Positions 49,130 to 60,033 are shown, counted from the stretch's first letter. The stretch: DNA of 64,000 nucleotides from Segetibacter sp. (GCA_028288505.1 JAQBNN010000280.1:1-64000); one strand, 5' to 3'. The notes: a model not told the origin generated them from the sequence alone. Program-made: numbers and translations.

Positions 49130-51070
49130 TTACTTAGTTGTGGCATCAGTTCTGAAAGGTGATGCTGGTAATCCCTCCTTGTTATAAAGATTTGGATTAA
49201 CAGGATTATCGCCCCACGCATATCTTACATACATGGGATTTGTTACTTCGTTATTCCATACAATCACTTTGTCTCCTTCAATCTTTGTTTTAGCCCATAC
49301 AAATTTTTTATTAGCACCAGCTATTGCAAACTCAGCAGGCTCTTCATCATCATTTGTTATTAATCCTCTGCCCACATTAGTGAATGTTAGCGTTATCTTA
49401 CTACCGTTGATTATTGATGATTGATAAACCGGACCTGTTGGAACAACATCTTTTTCACCATAAGAAACATTCATTGCTGCCGCCGCTAAACGTTCACCCA
49501 CTTCTTTTTTGCGATCCGGATGAATGTCGTTCCATTCGCCTAAATCAATTGCTACAGCCATAGCAGTATTTGGAACAGACAAAGACTTTAGTTGTGCCTC
49601 TCTAAATGCAGCCCATTGGCTTTCAGTTGGCAAGTAACTAAACTCCATAAAACCGGGAAGCTGAACATATAAAAAAGGAGCATTTGGTTGTTGCCATTTA
49701 TTTCTCCAATCAGCTATCAATGCAGGTTGAAGCCTTGCATACTCATCCGCACTTCCTGTATTAGATTCTCCCTGGTACCAAAGAAAACCTTTGACAGCAT
49801 AGTTAACCAAGGGCGCAGCCATTGCATTATATAGCGCTGCGGGTTGGTTTTGTGCATCTATTCCACCTCCCCCACCAATACCTCGTTGAGGTATATTCAC
49901 CTGGCCTACGTTGTAATCCCAGTAACCTTTTAAATCAATAGTATCCTTACCTGCAATTAGCTGGTAAGGCTTATCTGGAACAAAGCCGCCTTTACCAGCG
50001 TTGTTTGTAACACGGATAACAAAAAGATTTTTACCCGGCTTTAATGAGCCGACAGGTAAAGCATATCTTCTTTGAGGATACATATAACCTGTAGTGCCTA
50101 TTAGTTTACCATTTACATATAGAGCATCTGCATCTACAATTCTTCCTAAAAACACTTTAGCAGGAACAGTTGTCATTGATGCTGGTACGTCAAATTCTCT
50201 TCTGTACCATACTACACCATCGAGGTCTCTTATTCCCTGGTCTTCCCAATACCCAGGAATGTTGATTGTACGCCAACCTTTAGGAACATAAGAAGGATTG
50301 AACCAAGGGGTTGATGCAGTTAATCCTTTGTCTTCCGGCCGTGGCGGCATGACACCTGTAAATGCTCTTCTATTAAGGCTGTTTACGTAAGCAGTGTCTT
50401 TGTTTTTTTGAAGTGTACTTAGGATATTAGGAAATTCTTTAAAACCTTCTTCACTCATCCATGCTTCTATTGGAACGCCTCCCCAGCTTGCATTAATTAA
50501 ACCAATAGGCACATGATATTTCTCATATAATTTCCTGGCAAAGAAATAGGCAACAGCAGAAAATTGTCTAATATCAGTAGGGTTAGCCGACTTCCAACTG
50601 CCACCTGGAAGATCTGCTTGAGGCGCTTGCAGGCTAGCAACATTTGGAACCCAGAAATGTCTTATCTCCGGATAGTTTGCTTTTGCAATATCGTCCGCGT
50701 ATCGTATGCTGTGTAATTCCATTTGATGCACCATGTTTGATTGCCCGGAACAAAACCACACATCACCTATCAAAATATCTTTGAGGGTGATGTGGTTGCT
50801 TGCATTAATAACCATAGTGTAAGGACCACCCGCTTTAAGCGGCGAAAGTTGAATGCCCCACTTACCCCCTGAACCTGCGGTTGTTTTATATTTCTTATTT
50901 GCAAAACTTACCGTTATCTTTTCACCAATTGAAGCCCAGCCCCAGATGCTTACTTTAGTATCTCTTTGTAAGACCATGCTATCTCTTATAAGCTGAGGCA
51001 GCCTTACTTCTGCACAAGCAGAAGTAAGGAATAATAAAATGATTAAGATGGATAAGAGAAAACCTTTCAT
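49130..51070 (-). CDS. Sialate O-acetylesterase-like carbohydrate esterase with inserted GH2-like jelly roll
   Basis: DVWFCSGQSNMVHQMEL; INASWGGVPIEAWMS; GFLWYQGESNTG; AIDLGEWNDIHPDRKKEVGERLA. Confidence 0.9.
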   Translation of the reverse strand: MKGFLLSILIILLFLTSACAEVRLPQLIRDSMVLQRDTKVSIWGWASIGEKITVSFANKKYKTTAGSGGKWGIQLSPLKAGGPYTMVINASNHITLKDILIGDVWFCSGQSNMVHQMELHSIRYADDIAKANYPEIRHFWVPNVASLQAPQADLPGGSWKSANPTDIRQFSAVAYFFARKLYEKYHVPIGLINASWGGVPIEAWMSEEGFKEFPNILSTLQKNKDTAYVNSLNRRAFTGVMPPRPEDKGLTASTPWFNPSYVPKGWRTINIPGYWEDQGIRDLDGVVWYRREFDVPASMTTVPAKVFLGRIVDADALYVNGKLIGTTGYMYPQRRYALPVGSLKPGKNLFVIRVTNNAGKGGFVPDKPYQLIAGKDTIDLKGYWDYNVGQVNIPQRGIGGGGGIDAQNQPAALYNAMAAPLVNYAVKGFLWYQGESNTGSADEYARLQPALIADWRNKWQQPNAPFLYVQLPGFMEFSYLPTESQWAAFREAQLKSLSVPNTAMAVAIDLGEWNDIHPDRKKEVGERLAAAAMNVSYGEKDVVPTGPVYQSSIINGSKITLTFTNVGRGLITNDDEEPAEFAIAGANKKFVWAKTKIEGDKVIVWNNEVTNPMYVRYAWGDNPVNPNLYNKEGLPASPFRTDATTK

Positions 51071-51125
51071 TCTTTTTGTTGAGCTAATAATTTAAATGTT
51101 TGTAATTGCTAAATAATGGTTTGCG

Positions 51126-51149
51126 GTACAAGAGTGCGACGCAACGATG
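51126..51149 (+). repeat. Intergenic repeat core (GCGACGC subtype)
   Basis: GTACAAGAGTGCGACGCAACGATG. Confidence 0.9.
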
Positions 51150-51227
51150 TTTAATAGAAGAGTGGTGCCTGGTACATAAAATCTAATTATATGTTTAACA
51201 CTTATTACAAAAGTGTAAGGTGAAAAC

Positions 51228-51265
51228 AAAACGGCAAGAATTGTATAAACAAAACTTGCCGTTTT
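51228..51265 (-). terminator. Candidate intrinsic terminator downstream of the GH10 gene
   Basis: 11-bp perfect inverted repeat AAAACGGCAAG / CTTGCCGTTTT with 16-nt loop, followed by GTTTTC on the minus strand. Confidence 0.7.
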
Positions 51266-51314
51266 CTTAAGATCTTAAATTTATTTTTTTGGAGTTACCT
51301 ATGATACTATTCTT

Positions 51315-52922
51315 TTACTGGCCTCTTAACGCTTGGAGGACTGCCCCATAGGCTGGCTTTTTAGCAAAGTTCCTGTCAAATAAAAGCGGATAGTCATTTC
51401 CGTTTTTATACAGCCAGCTTGTAGGATCATCAACACCCCAGATCGTGATACCGTGACGCTGTGCTGCAGGAACATTCTTAAGATAAGAATTAACAACGTA
51501 TTTGTACATGTCGGCCTGGTAAGATAGAGTTGTTGGAATAGTCGAGAATGCGGTCTTATCTCCCGGGTTAACTCTTACATCTAATTCCGATACCCGAACC
51601 AATAATCCGCTTGCTGCAAGCTTCTGAAACATTGCATCAATACCATTGTAGGTAGTATTTATACTCATGTGCATTTGTGTTCCGATACCATCTACTTTAG
51701 CACCCCTGGCCTGCAATTCTTTGACGTAGGCTATAAGTGAGTCTAATTTAATGCTATTTGATTCTAAATTATAATCGTTGATAAAAAGCAAGGCACTTGG
51801 ATCAGCAGCCTTAGCATAGTTGAACGCCTTTAACGCATAATCTCTTCCCAGGTATTCGGACCAAACAAACATATCAGCAGGAGCAACAGCAGGCACGGTA
51901 TTCACATTGTTTCTAATAGCGCCACTTTCTGTGAACAATTCGTTTATTACATCCCATGCTTTTATTTTACCCGCATATCGTTGTACAATAGTAGTAATCC
52001 AACTACTTAAAGCCTGATCAACCTTGGTAGCTATTTGTGTACCTGATGGAGCAGCTACTACCTCTTTCACGCTTACATCGTCAATAAAGTATGTGTTTGC
52101 TGCCTGGCCTAAATCAAATAAAATCGTAGTAGAAGATAAACTAGCGGTAATCGTCCAGGTTACTTGCTGATAAGAGGTACCTATAGTTTGGTCTCCCTGG
52201 TATTGAGGGCTTGTAGGGCCTGACGAAAGCCTGATAGAACCCCCGGGCGCTGTAGCTTTTACCCAATAAGAAATAGCATACTGCTTACCAGGAGTAGTTG
52301 AAAAAGCTGCACTTGACACTTGCACTCTCCATTGATTGCCAGGATTGGCAACGGGGTTAACCACCTTCATAGTTCCTGTGCCGGAATGGGCATCAGCTGC
52401 CCCTGTATTTGCAGTAACTGTCGCACCTCCCGTGGTATTAAATACTGACCAGCCATTTAACCCGGCTTCGAACCCCGCATTATTAGTAAGTAATTCTGTA
52501 GCGGCTGAAACTGTTATCCCGGCAAAGCTTTTTAGGTATCCAGCACTTTGTTGCTGGTGCCACCCCAAAACATGCCCAAAAACTGTTATCCCCGCAGGAT
52601 TAACTGCATTGAAGAGTGCATCAGCAGTAGTAAAATTATATGTACCATTACCTTGGAGAATTGAACTTTGTTTCATTTCATTACCGAACGTGACGCTGTT
52701 AGCTTCTCTAAGAACTGTAGCGCGATATGCACTGTTATTCATAAAAAGGTTACTCTCAATTGCAAAACCTACAGGAAATGTTGCGGCAGATTTAAGAGGG
52801 CTGCTAGTATCACTGTAGTTTGTTGTATTTAGGATACCGATATTATCAATATCCTTTTTGCACGAAACCAAGGCAGATGAGACGAGTACAGCAGGTACAA
52901 CATACTTTAATATATTTTTCAT
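51315..52922 (-). CDS. GH10 endo-beta-1,4-xylanase lipoprotein with internal CBM4/9-like module
   Basis: LVSCKKD lipobox; FGNEMKQSS; FGHVLGWHQQ; DVINELFTESG; VRVSELDVRV; internal NNAGFEAGLNGWSVFN...YFIDDVSV. Confidence 0.92.
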   Translation of the reverse strand: MKNILKYVVPAVLVSSALVSCKKDIDNIGILNTTNYSDTSSPLKSAATFPVGFAIESNLFMNNSAYRATVLREANSVTFGNEMKQSSILQGNGTYNFTTADALFNAVNPAGITVFGHVLGWHQQQSAGYLKSFAGITVSAATELLTNNAGFEAGLNGWSVFNTTGGATVTANTGAADAHSGTGTMKVVNPVANPGNQWRVQVSSAAFSTTPGKQYAISYWVKATAPGGSIRLSSGPTSPQYQGDQTIGTSYQQVTWTITASLSSTTILFDLGQAANTYFIDDVSVKEVVAAPSGTQIATKVDQALSSWITTIVQRYAGKIKAWDVINELFTESGAIRNNVNTVPAVAPADMFVWSEYLGRDYALKAFNYAKAADPSALLFINDYNLESNSIKLDSLIAYVKELQARGAKVDGIGTQMHMSINTTYNGIDAMFQKLAASGLLVRVSELDVRVNPGDKTAFSTIPTTLSYQADMYKYVVNSYLKNVPAAQRHGITIWGVDDPTSWLYKNGNDYPLLFDRNFAKKPAYGAVLQALRGQ

Positions 52923-52975
52923 TTATGACGTTTTTACAATAAGGATAGTACTTAATACCCTTATAATTAAATAAA

Positions 52976-54760
52976 TCAATAACCAGCGTTTTGAAATTGC
53001 TGCTTATTATCAACTGCCGTGTTTTCTAACTGAGACCGAGGAATAGGTCTAAAAACGTGAAAGTCTTTTATGTTAGGCGCACCATCAGGATTAAAAGCTT
53101 TAACTCTTTCCACAAGTTTGTTTCTCCTTGCTAGGTCGGGCCAACGAATACTTTCACCACAGAGCTCTCTTGTACGTTCGTCAAGAATAAAATCAATTGT
53201 CATTTGGGAAGAACTTACTGCTAAAGCTGCTCTTCTTGCAGACAATTGAGTAGCAGATAAACCGGGCCTGTAAGCCGCTCGATTTCTTAAAACGTTGATT
53301 AATGTTGCAGCCTCTCCTGTACCACCACCTGCACCTTGTATTGCAGCTTCGGCAGCCAGCAAATACAGCTCTGAAAGTTTGGCCGCAACAAAGGGTCTTC
53401 CACCCGGATCGTTTGGAATAGCCTTTTTACTATCTTCATATTTGCTAAGTGATGGATAAATGTTATTAGTAAGTGATCCTCCAATTAAATAAAATTCTCT
53501 CGGCGCAATCACCCTATACCTTTTAGGAATAGAGTTCATTGAATCTGCCTGGGCATTTGTTTTAGCCAATATAAATGCAGTATCACCAAGAGCAAAAGTT
53601 CCAGAGGCTATAGTTGCTAGCCATACAGTACGGAAGCTGTTATCATACCTGCTATCATTGTTCTTATCAGCAAAGGCTGTATTGAATAACCATGCAGTAG
53701 GACAAAATCGTCTTATAGGACGGCCGTATTGGGCTGTCCTCGTATTTGCGGGTGTAAATGCTGAACCAGATGTAGGAGACCTCACTGTTGTATAATCTGG
53801 GGTAAAGTCATTTGCTGCATCTACGCCTTTACCTCCACCAATCGCACCAGAAAGAGCTTCGTTACTATTGATATCTCCCGGAATTCTTTCTACAGAATAT
53901 AAGATCTCATTGTTATAATCGTTGCCTTCTCTATGCACGTCGCCATAATCTTGCATTAAAGTAACTCCATATTTACTTGGGTTATTGATAACTTCCATAG
54001 AAGCGGCGTACGCTTTTGCGAAATCAGCAGGATCTTTAGCTGCTGAATATGCCCTATAAGTATAAGTTCTTGCTAACATTAAAAATGCTGCTGCCTTTGA
54101 TAACTTAAAAGCATTCGCGGGTCTTTTATCTGGTAAATTTTGAGTAGCAAAGATGAAATCATCAATCATTGCATTATAATTTTTAACTAATAGTTCGGCA
54201 GTAGGCAACCGGTTAAAACCCTGAAAAGGATTTTGATTAAATTGTAAATCGCCAGTACCAAGATCTAAAGGCACAGCACCAAATTGTGTTACAAGACCTA
54301 AATAATACAAGCCTCTAAGGAAACGAGCTTCTGCTACCAAAACTGCTCGTGAGGTTGCATTAATAGGCACTTCAGGTGCAAAACTAACTACTGCATTAGC
54401 AAGATTAATATTATTAAAACTTCGATTCCAGGGAGTAAGAATAGCACCGTTTGCAGGGCCAAGTGTATAGTTACATATCGTGAGAAGATCACCGGCAGCA
54501 CCTGTACGCGTTTGGTCTGCTGCGGTAAATTCATCAGTGCCTGCCGTTGAAACAGCTACTGCACCTTCAGGCCCATAAATCCATCTCATACCAGAATAAA
54601 GGGCATTTACAGCATTTTGAGCTCCTGAAATAGTTTTGAAATATTCAGGTGTAAAAGTTGTAAAGGGCTTTTCTTCTAGTTTTTTATTACAGTTTTGGAA
54701 GAATAACATCCCTGCAATCAAAACAATGCTTGCATGATGGCGTTTATACTTCGATTTCAT
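52976..54760 (-). CDS. SusD/RagB-family outer-membrane lipoprotein
   Basis: Lipoprotein start, FLRGLYYLGLVTQFGAVPL; adjacent to susC. Confidence 0.93.
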   Translation of the reverse strand: MKSKYKRHHASIVLIAGMLFFQNCNKKLEEKPFTTFTPEYFKTISGAQNAVNALYSGMRWIYGPEGAVAVSTAGTDEFTAADQTRTGAAGDLLTICNYTLGPANGAILTPWNRSFNNINLANAVVSFAPEVPINATSRAVLVAEARFLRGLYYLGLVTQFGAVPLDLGTGDLQFNQNPFQGFNRLPTAELLVKNYNAMIDDFIFATQNLPDKRPANAFKLSKAAAFLMLARTYTYRAYSAAKDPADFAKAYAASMEVINNPSKYGVTLMQDYGDVHREGNDYNNEILYSVERIPGDINSNEALSGAIGGGKGVDAANDFTPDYTTVRSPTSGSAFTPANTRTAQYGRPIRRFCPTAWLFNTAFADKNNDSRYDNSFRTVWLATIASGTFALGDTAFILAKTNAQADSMNSIPKRYRVIAPREFYLIGGSLTNNIYPSLSKYEDSKKAIPNDPGGRPFVAAKLSELYLLAAEAAIQGAGGGTGEAATLINVLRNRAAYRPGLSATQLSARRAALAVSSSQMTIDFILDERTRELCGESIRWPDLARRNKLVERVKAFNPDGAPNIKDFHVFRPIPRSQLENTAVDNKQQFQNAGY

Positions 54761-54778
54761 TTATTGATATTTTAAAAA

Positions 54779-57700
54779 TTAAAGATTTATGTTAGCACCT
54801 ATTATAAAACTCCTTCTTTGAGGAGTAGTAGCACTTATAGTTATGACACCATTATTCCCACCTCTGAGGTTGCCGGGATTGACTACACCTCCAGCGCCTG
54901 TTTGGGTACCTTCGGGATCAATACCTGTTTGATTTCTGTAAGGGGAGAACAAAGTAGCAACGTTATCGACTGTAGCATAGAACCTGATTGATTGTGCATT
55001 TAACCTTCTAAGCTGTGCATTGTTAAAAGTGTAGCCAAGGTTAATGCTTCTGATCTTTACAAATGAAGCATTATAATAACCGAGGGATGTCCATGCAGTA
55101 GATTGAGGGCTTATAGATGCAGAGGGCATTGGGAACCAATTAGTAGGATTGTCTGGAGTCCAGTAATCAACTTTCACACCACTTCTTACTCCGTTAAGAA
55201 TAGTTAGGTAAGATGAAAGTGGCTGATGAATTTGGCTGATTAATAATCCACCAAAGCGTGCATAAGCAACTGCAGAAAGATCCCAATTTTTATAAGTAAA
55301 CCGGTTCGTCATTCCTCCTTGTAGTTTTGCATCGCTGTTTCCAATTACATGACGATCGTTGTCATCTATTTTACCATCGGGCACCCCGGTTAGTTTGCCA
55401 GTTGCATCAACACCATTAACATCTGCAAATTTTATTTGGCCTGGCACAGAACCATATTTTGCAGCATCTGCTGCCTCATTAATTTGCCATATACCTAATT
55501 TTTTCAAATCATATATAGAAGTCATAGATGACCCGACAAATAACTGGCTTCCTACATTTCTTTCAATTTTTCCACTTAGTTGCACTAGTTTATTTCTGTT
55601 AAAAAAGAGGTTTAGGTCGGTCGTCCAATTAAAACCTTTTGGAGAAAGGATGTTCTGAGTAGAAAGAGAAAATTCTACACCATAATTTTCCATTTTACCT
55701 ACATTGGTAGTGTATGACCCAGCCACTCCAGAAGTAACAGGCAAGTTTATCCCATATAATATTTTGTCGGTTTGTGAATTGTAATAGTCAAGGGAACCTG
55801 ATATCCTGTTTTTAAAAATACCAAAGTCGATACCAATGTTTATAGTTTTTGTATACTCCCAATCAAGATTAGCATTAGGAAGGGTAACTACATTATATCC
55901 CTGAACTATTGTTGGGCCGTAGTTATATCTTATTACTCCTGCCGGACCTCCTACACCATTTGAGTTATTTACTAAACCTAAGGAACCATACGGGGCTATG
56001 GATTGGTTTGATGTTTGCCCATAACCTGCACGGATTTTAAGGTTAGAAATAACGTCCAATCTACTCATAAAATCCTCACTACTAACGTTCCAACCAGCGG
56101 AAATAGCAGGATAATTATGCCATTTGTTTCCAGGAGCTAATCTTGAAGAACCATCAGCCCTTCCGGTAAGAGTTAACAGGTAACGATCGTTAAAAGAATA
56201 ATTTAATCTGCCCATATAGGATAACAGAGCCGATCTAGATTCACCCCCTCCTAATACAGCAACTGGGTTAGGATCTGATTGTCCTAAATTATACCATTGA
56301 ATAAAGTTTTCGGTGATATTTTGTTTACTAACAGAAGTACTAAAACCCTGAGATTCTTGAAGGGAATACAACGCAACAAAATTGAATTTATGTTTTTTAT
56401 ACGTTTTATCGTAAGTAAGTAAGTTCTCAATTGTGTAGCCCCAGTCTTCTGCATTATTTACGGAAGCAGTATTACCTTGTAATGGTCTAAAATAACTGGG
56501 AGCCTTTAACGCATCATCAGAAGCCTGGAACTGTGCTGCTTGTTGTTGGGCATAACTTAAACCTAAATTTAATCGATACTTAAGTCCACCTAAAATTTGC
56601 AGCTCTGCATATATGCTATTAAAAGTGCGCAACCTTCTAATTTTATCTGACCAGCTATTATTATTATTCTTAAGTAACAGAGGGTTATATTGAGTAAGCT
56701 TATCATCGTTATTACCCACTGGCGCAAGAATAAGGTTTCCTGCACTGTCATAAGGTGTCATTAAAGGACTTAAGGATAAAAGGGGAAAAGTTGGATATAC
56801 AAATTGAGAGCCGTTAGTAATATTGAGATTATTTATCGTATTTAGTCCTATGCGAATCCTTTTACCTACCCTTGCATCAATCGTTGCTCTTAAAGAAAAA
56901 CGAGTAAAATCCTGACCAGGAAGAACAGATGTCTCTTTAAAATAACCTCCTCCCAATGAAAAATTACTTCCACCACCACCACCACTTACGCTTATGTTAT
57001 GTTCAGTTTTTAGCGAATTTTCGTACAATAAATCCTGCCAGTCAGTATTCGTTCCTTTAGCCATACCAACTAACTCTAAAGGTTGAAAACCCTGCGCAAA
57101 GGTTGAAATGTTTCGCATTGCAATATATTCCTGCGAGTTAAAAACAGGATACTTGTTTGCAACAGAGCCTACTCCGTAATAACCGTTATAGGAAACTCTT
57201 GTTTCACCTGCTCGCCCCCGTTTGGTGGTTACAATAATAACACCATTTGCACCTCTTGAACCATATATAGCAGTAGCCGAAGCGTCTTTTAATACATCTA
57301 CAGAAGATACATCAGAGGGATTAATATCATTCAGACTTCCGTCGTAAGGAATACCATCTAATACTATTAATGGATCATTTGAACCGCTAATTGATCTTAT
57401 ACCCCTTATTCTAATTTGCGCCCCAGAACCTGGATTTGAACCTACAGTTTGAACCTCCAGTCCTGCAGCCCTACCCTGTAACGCCCCTTGGATATTGGCC
57501 ACAGGAACTTCACGTAAAGCAGTCTCACTAACTGAAGCTACAGAACCTGTTACGTCACGCTTTCTTTGTGTACCATAACCTACTACAACAACTTGCTCCA
57601 ATTGCCTTTGGGATGAAGTTAAACGAATGTCTAATGGCGCAGCAGAAGTTATTCTGAATGTTCTCGTTTCATAACCCACAGCTGAAACTGAAATTGACCC

Positions 57701-57928
57701 ATTATTTGGTACTGAAAGGGTAAATGATCCGGCAGCATTTGTACTGGTTCCGGTAGTGGCGCCAACAACAGTTACTGAAACTCCCGGTATTACCTGACCA
57801 CTATCGTTGGCAACTCTACCACTTACCATAATGTTTTGGCCGAACGATAGTTGAGGCAAGCCTGAAAATAAAATACAGCAAAATGCAATCAACAGCTTTT
57901 GCAGGCTTTTGGTAGCCGTACATTTCAT
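54779..57928 (-). CDS. SusC/RagA-family TonB-dependent transporter
   Basis: LEQVVVVGYGTQRKRDVTGSVASV; 1049 aa. Confidence 0.95.
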   Translation of the reverse strand: MKCTATKSLQKLLIAFCCILFSGLPQLSFGQNIMVSGRVANDSGQVIPGVSVTVVGATTGTSTNAAGSFTLSVPNNGSISVSAVGYETRTFRITSAAPLDIRLTSSQRQLEQVVVVGYGTQRKRDVTGSVASVSETALREVPVANIQGALQGRAAGLEVQTVGSNPGSGAQIRIRGIRSISGSNDPLIVLDGIPYDGSLNDINPSDVSSVDVLKDASATAIYGSRGANGVIIVTTKRGRAGETRVSYNGYYGVGSVANKYPVFNSQEYIAMRNISTFAQGFQPLELVGMAKGTNTDWQDLLYENSLKTEHNISVSGGGGGSNFSLGGGYFKETSVLPGQDFTRFSLRATIDARVGKRIRIGLNTINNLNITNGSQFVYPTFPLLSLSPLMTPYDSAGNLILAPVGNNDDKLTQYNPLLLKNNNNSWSDKIRRLRTFNSIYAELQILGGLKYRLNLGLSYAQQQAAQFQASDDALKAPSYFRPLQGNTASVNNAEDWGYTIENLLTYDKTYKKHKFNFVALYSLQESQGFSTSVSKQNITENFIQWYNLGQSDPNPVAVLGGGESRSALLSYMGRLNYSFNDRYLLTLTGRADGSSRLAPGNKWHNYPAISAGWNVSSEDFMSRLDVISNLKIRAGYGQTSNQSIAPYGSLGLVNNSNGVGGPAGVIRYNYGPTIVQGYNVVTLPNANLDWEYTKTINIGIDFGIFKNRISGSLDYYNSQTDKILYGINLPVTSGVAGSYTTNVGKMENYGVEFSLSTQNILSPKGFNWTTDLNLFFNRNKLVQLSGKIERNVGSQLFVGSSMTSIYDLKKLGIWQINEAADAAKYGSVPGQIKFADVNGVDATGKLTGVPDGKIDDNDRHVIGNSDAKLQGGMTNRFTYKNWDLSAVAYARFGGLLISQIHQPLSSYLTILNGVRSGVKVDYWTPDNPTNWFPMPSASISPQSTAWTSLGYYNASFVKIRSINLGYTFNNAQLRRLNAQSIRFYATVDNVATLFSPYRNQTGIDPEGTQTGAGGVVNPGNLRGGNNGVITISATTPQRRSFIIGANINL

Positions 57929-58161
57929 AATAGTTGTTTTTTTGATTTAGATAATTGAAGCGATAGGTATTAAGTACACTGAGATTTATTTATAACGTAG
58001 AGTTCAAACCTCACGGTGTTTTTTCAGCATTATTGCGAAAAAGTCTAAAATGATGGGTACAGGTATAATGGCAGTAGTAGGGTTGCATGGCAAATCGTTT
58101 ATAAATACTTAAAATAAAAATCAATAAGAGAAAACTAAATTAAAGATAAAATTTTAATAAA

Positions 58162-58175
58162 TGCAACCGATTGCA
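58162..58175. promoter_or_regulatory. LacI-type operator-like near-palindrome
   Basis: TGCAACCGATTGCA, central CG dyad; upstream of susC3 (start 57928). Confidence 0.55.
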
Positions 58176-58298
58176 ATATATTTCTAAAAATATTTCTTTT
58201 TTATATTTATTCATCTGGCTATTACCTAACTTTTAAAGTTTTCTTGATTGTATAACTGATTGCGAAACTAAAAATTGAACCGGTTGGGGTACGATGTT

Positions 58299-59780
58299 CT
58301 ATTTACGTAATTCACTTTCTAAGCGCTGCTTCCAGGAGAAGTAAAGTTGATTATATAATATTGTTTGTGTGGGAGCAATTACACTTAGTATTTCTCTATT
58401 TTGAAAAGCTTCTTTCGCCTCTTTGTAATAACCCACACCAATACCGGCACCTAAAGCGGCACCTACACTTCCATCACACTCATACAACTCAATAGGCACC
58501 CCTGTTGCATTTACAAAAGCATTAGCGAATATGCTGCTTAAAAACATATTTGCTTTACCCGCTCTTATTACTTTTGGAGTTATGGCATTTTCTCTCATAA
58601 TATCAAGACCATACCTGAAAGCGAATGCTATCCCTTCCTGGGCGGCGTGGTAAATATGAGCAGGTGTATGCTTATTGAAATCAATATTATGCATATGGGC
58701 TCCTACAATTCTGTTATTCAAAATACGCTCTGCGCCGTTTCCAAAAGGTAAAATGGATAAGCCTTCACTCCCAGGCTTTATTGATGAAGCCAGTTCATTT
58801 ATTTCGGGGTAAGACAAAGTACCACTGGTAAGTGTTCTTACCCATCTATTTAAAATACCTGTTCCATTAATGCAAAGCAATACGCCTATGCTTGCGTTAT
58901 TGCTATTATGGTTAACATGAGCGAAACTATTAACTCTAGATTGGGGATCGTGCGTTGGCTGATTACTTACACCATAGATAACACCAGAAGTTCCTGCAGT
59001 AGCAGCTACTTCACCCGGTTGCAATACATTAAGAGATAAAGCATTGTTAGGCTGATCTCCTGCTTTATATGTTACTGGTATGCCTGCTTTTAATGATAAC
59101 TCTTCAGCTACTGCTTTCGAAAGTTCTCCGTGCGCTGCAAAAACATCTTTTATAGTCGGAATTATACTCTTCTCGAAACCAAACTCCTTCAAAACATCTT
59201 CAGATAGTTCATTCTTCTTAAAATCCCAAAAAATGCCTTCAGATAATGCAGAGGGTGTGGTAGTAATGGAGCCGGTTAATCGTTGCGCTATAAAATCGCC
59301 GGGCAACATTACTTTATCTATCTGTTCAAAAAGGGTTGGTTCATTTTCTTTGACCCAGGCGAGTTTGGCTGCAGTAAAATTACCGGGCGAATTAAGCAGC
59401 GTACTTAACGCTTTTTCTTCGCCTATATTCTTAAACGCATTTTCACCATAAGGTACTGCACGGTTGTCGCACCATATAATGCTGTTCCGCAAAACATTTC
59501 CTTCTTTATCTAATAATACAAGGCCGTGCATTTGGTAAGAAATCCCTATTGCACCGATGTCACCATGAGTATAAAAGCCTAGACTATTTACTTTTTTAAT
59601 CGCTTGCTTTACATCGTCCCACCATCGCTCGGGTGATTGTTCGGCCCAACCTGATTGCAGAGAAATGATCTCTCTTTCTGTCTCAGGGTATTGTGCAGAC
59701 GCGAGTGTTTGTTGTGTTGCAGCATCAACCACTGAAACCTTGATAGAAGATGTACCCAAATCAATCCCAAGTAATAGCAT
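58299..59780 (-). CDS. xylB: Xylulokinase (FGGY family)
   Basis: LLGIDLGTSSIKVSVVD; QSGWAEQSPERWWDDV; adjacent to xylose isomerase cluster. Confidence 0.92.
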   Translation of the reverse strand: MLLLGIDLGTSSIKVSVVDAATQQTLASAQYPETEREIISLQSGWAEQSPERWWDDVKQAIKKVNSLGFYTHGDIGAIGISYQMHGLVLLDKEGNVLRNSIIWCDNRAVPYGENAFKNIGEEKALSTLLNSPGNFTAAKLAWVKENEPTLFEQIDKVMLPGDFIAQRLTGSITTTPSALSEGIFWDFKKNELSEDVLKEFGFEKSIIPTIKDVFAAHGELSKAVAEELSLKAGIPVTYKAGDQPNNALSLNVLQPGEVAATAGTSGVIYGVSNQPTHDPQSRVNSFAHVNHNSNNASIGVLLCINGTGILNRWVRTLTSGTLSYPEINELASSIKPGSEGLSILPFGNGAERILNNRIVGAHMHNIDFNKHTPAHIYHAAQEGIAFAFRYGLDIMRENAITPKVIRAGKANMFLSSIFANAFVNATGVPIELYECDGSVGAALGAGIGVGYYKEAKEAFQNREILSVIAPTQTILYNQLYFSWKQRLESELRK

Positions 59781-59846
59781 AATTTATTTTTTGTGCAGCT
59801 TGTGTTGCTGAAGAAATGTTATGGTTAGCTGCGTAAAGAACAACCA

Positions 59847-59870
59847 GTACAAGAGTGCGACGCAACAATG
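59847..59870 (+). repeat. Intergenic repeat core (GCGACGC subtype)
   Basis: GTACAAGAGTGCGACGCAACAATG. Confidence 0.9.
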
Positions 59871-59983
59871 ATGCTGTAAGAACTAATGCCTGTAACAAAA
59901 AAAATACTTAGGAAAACCAGCGTGTTAACAACAAGTCTTTTAGTTATTCTATTTTGGATTCAAGCATCAGTAATTCTATTAAC

Positions 59984-60006
59984 CATCGTTGTGTCACTCA
60001 CTGTAC
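59984..60006 (-). repeat. Intergenic repeat core (GTGACAC subtype)
   Basis: CATCGTTGTGTCACTCACTGTAC. Confidence 0.88.
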
Positions 60007-60033
60007 TTTTATTTGATAATGAGCACCGTTATG

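Noticed and set aside
52336-52818. 160-aa plus-strand ORF
   Set aside because: Antisense to GH10; arises from codon bias of the real gene.
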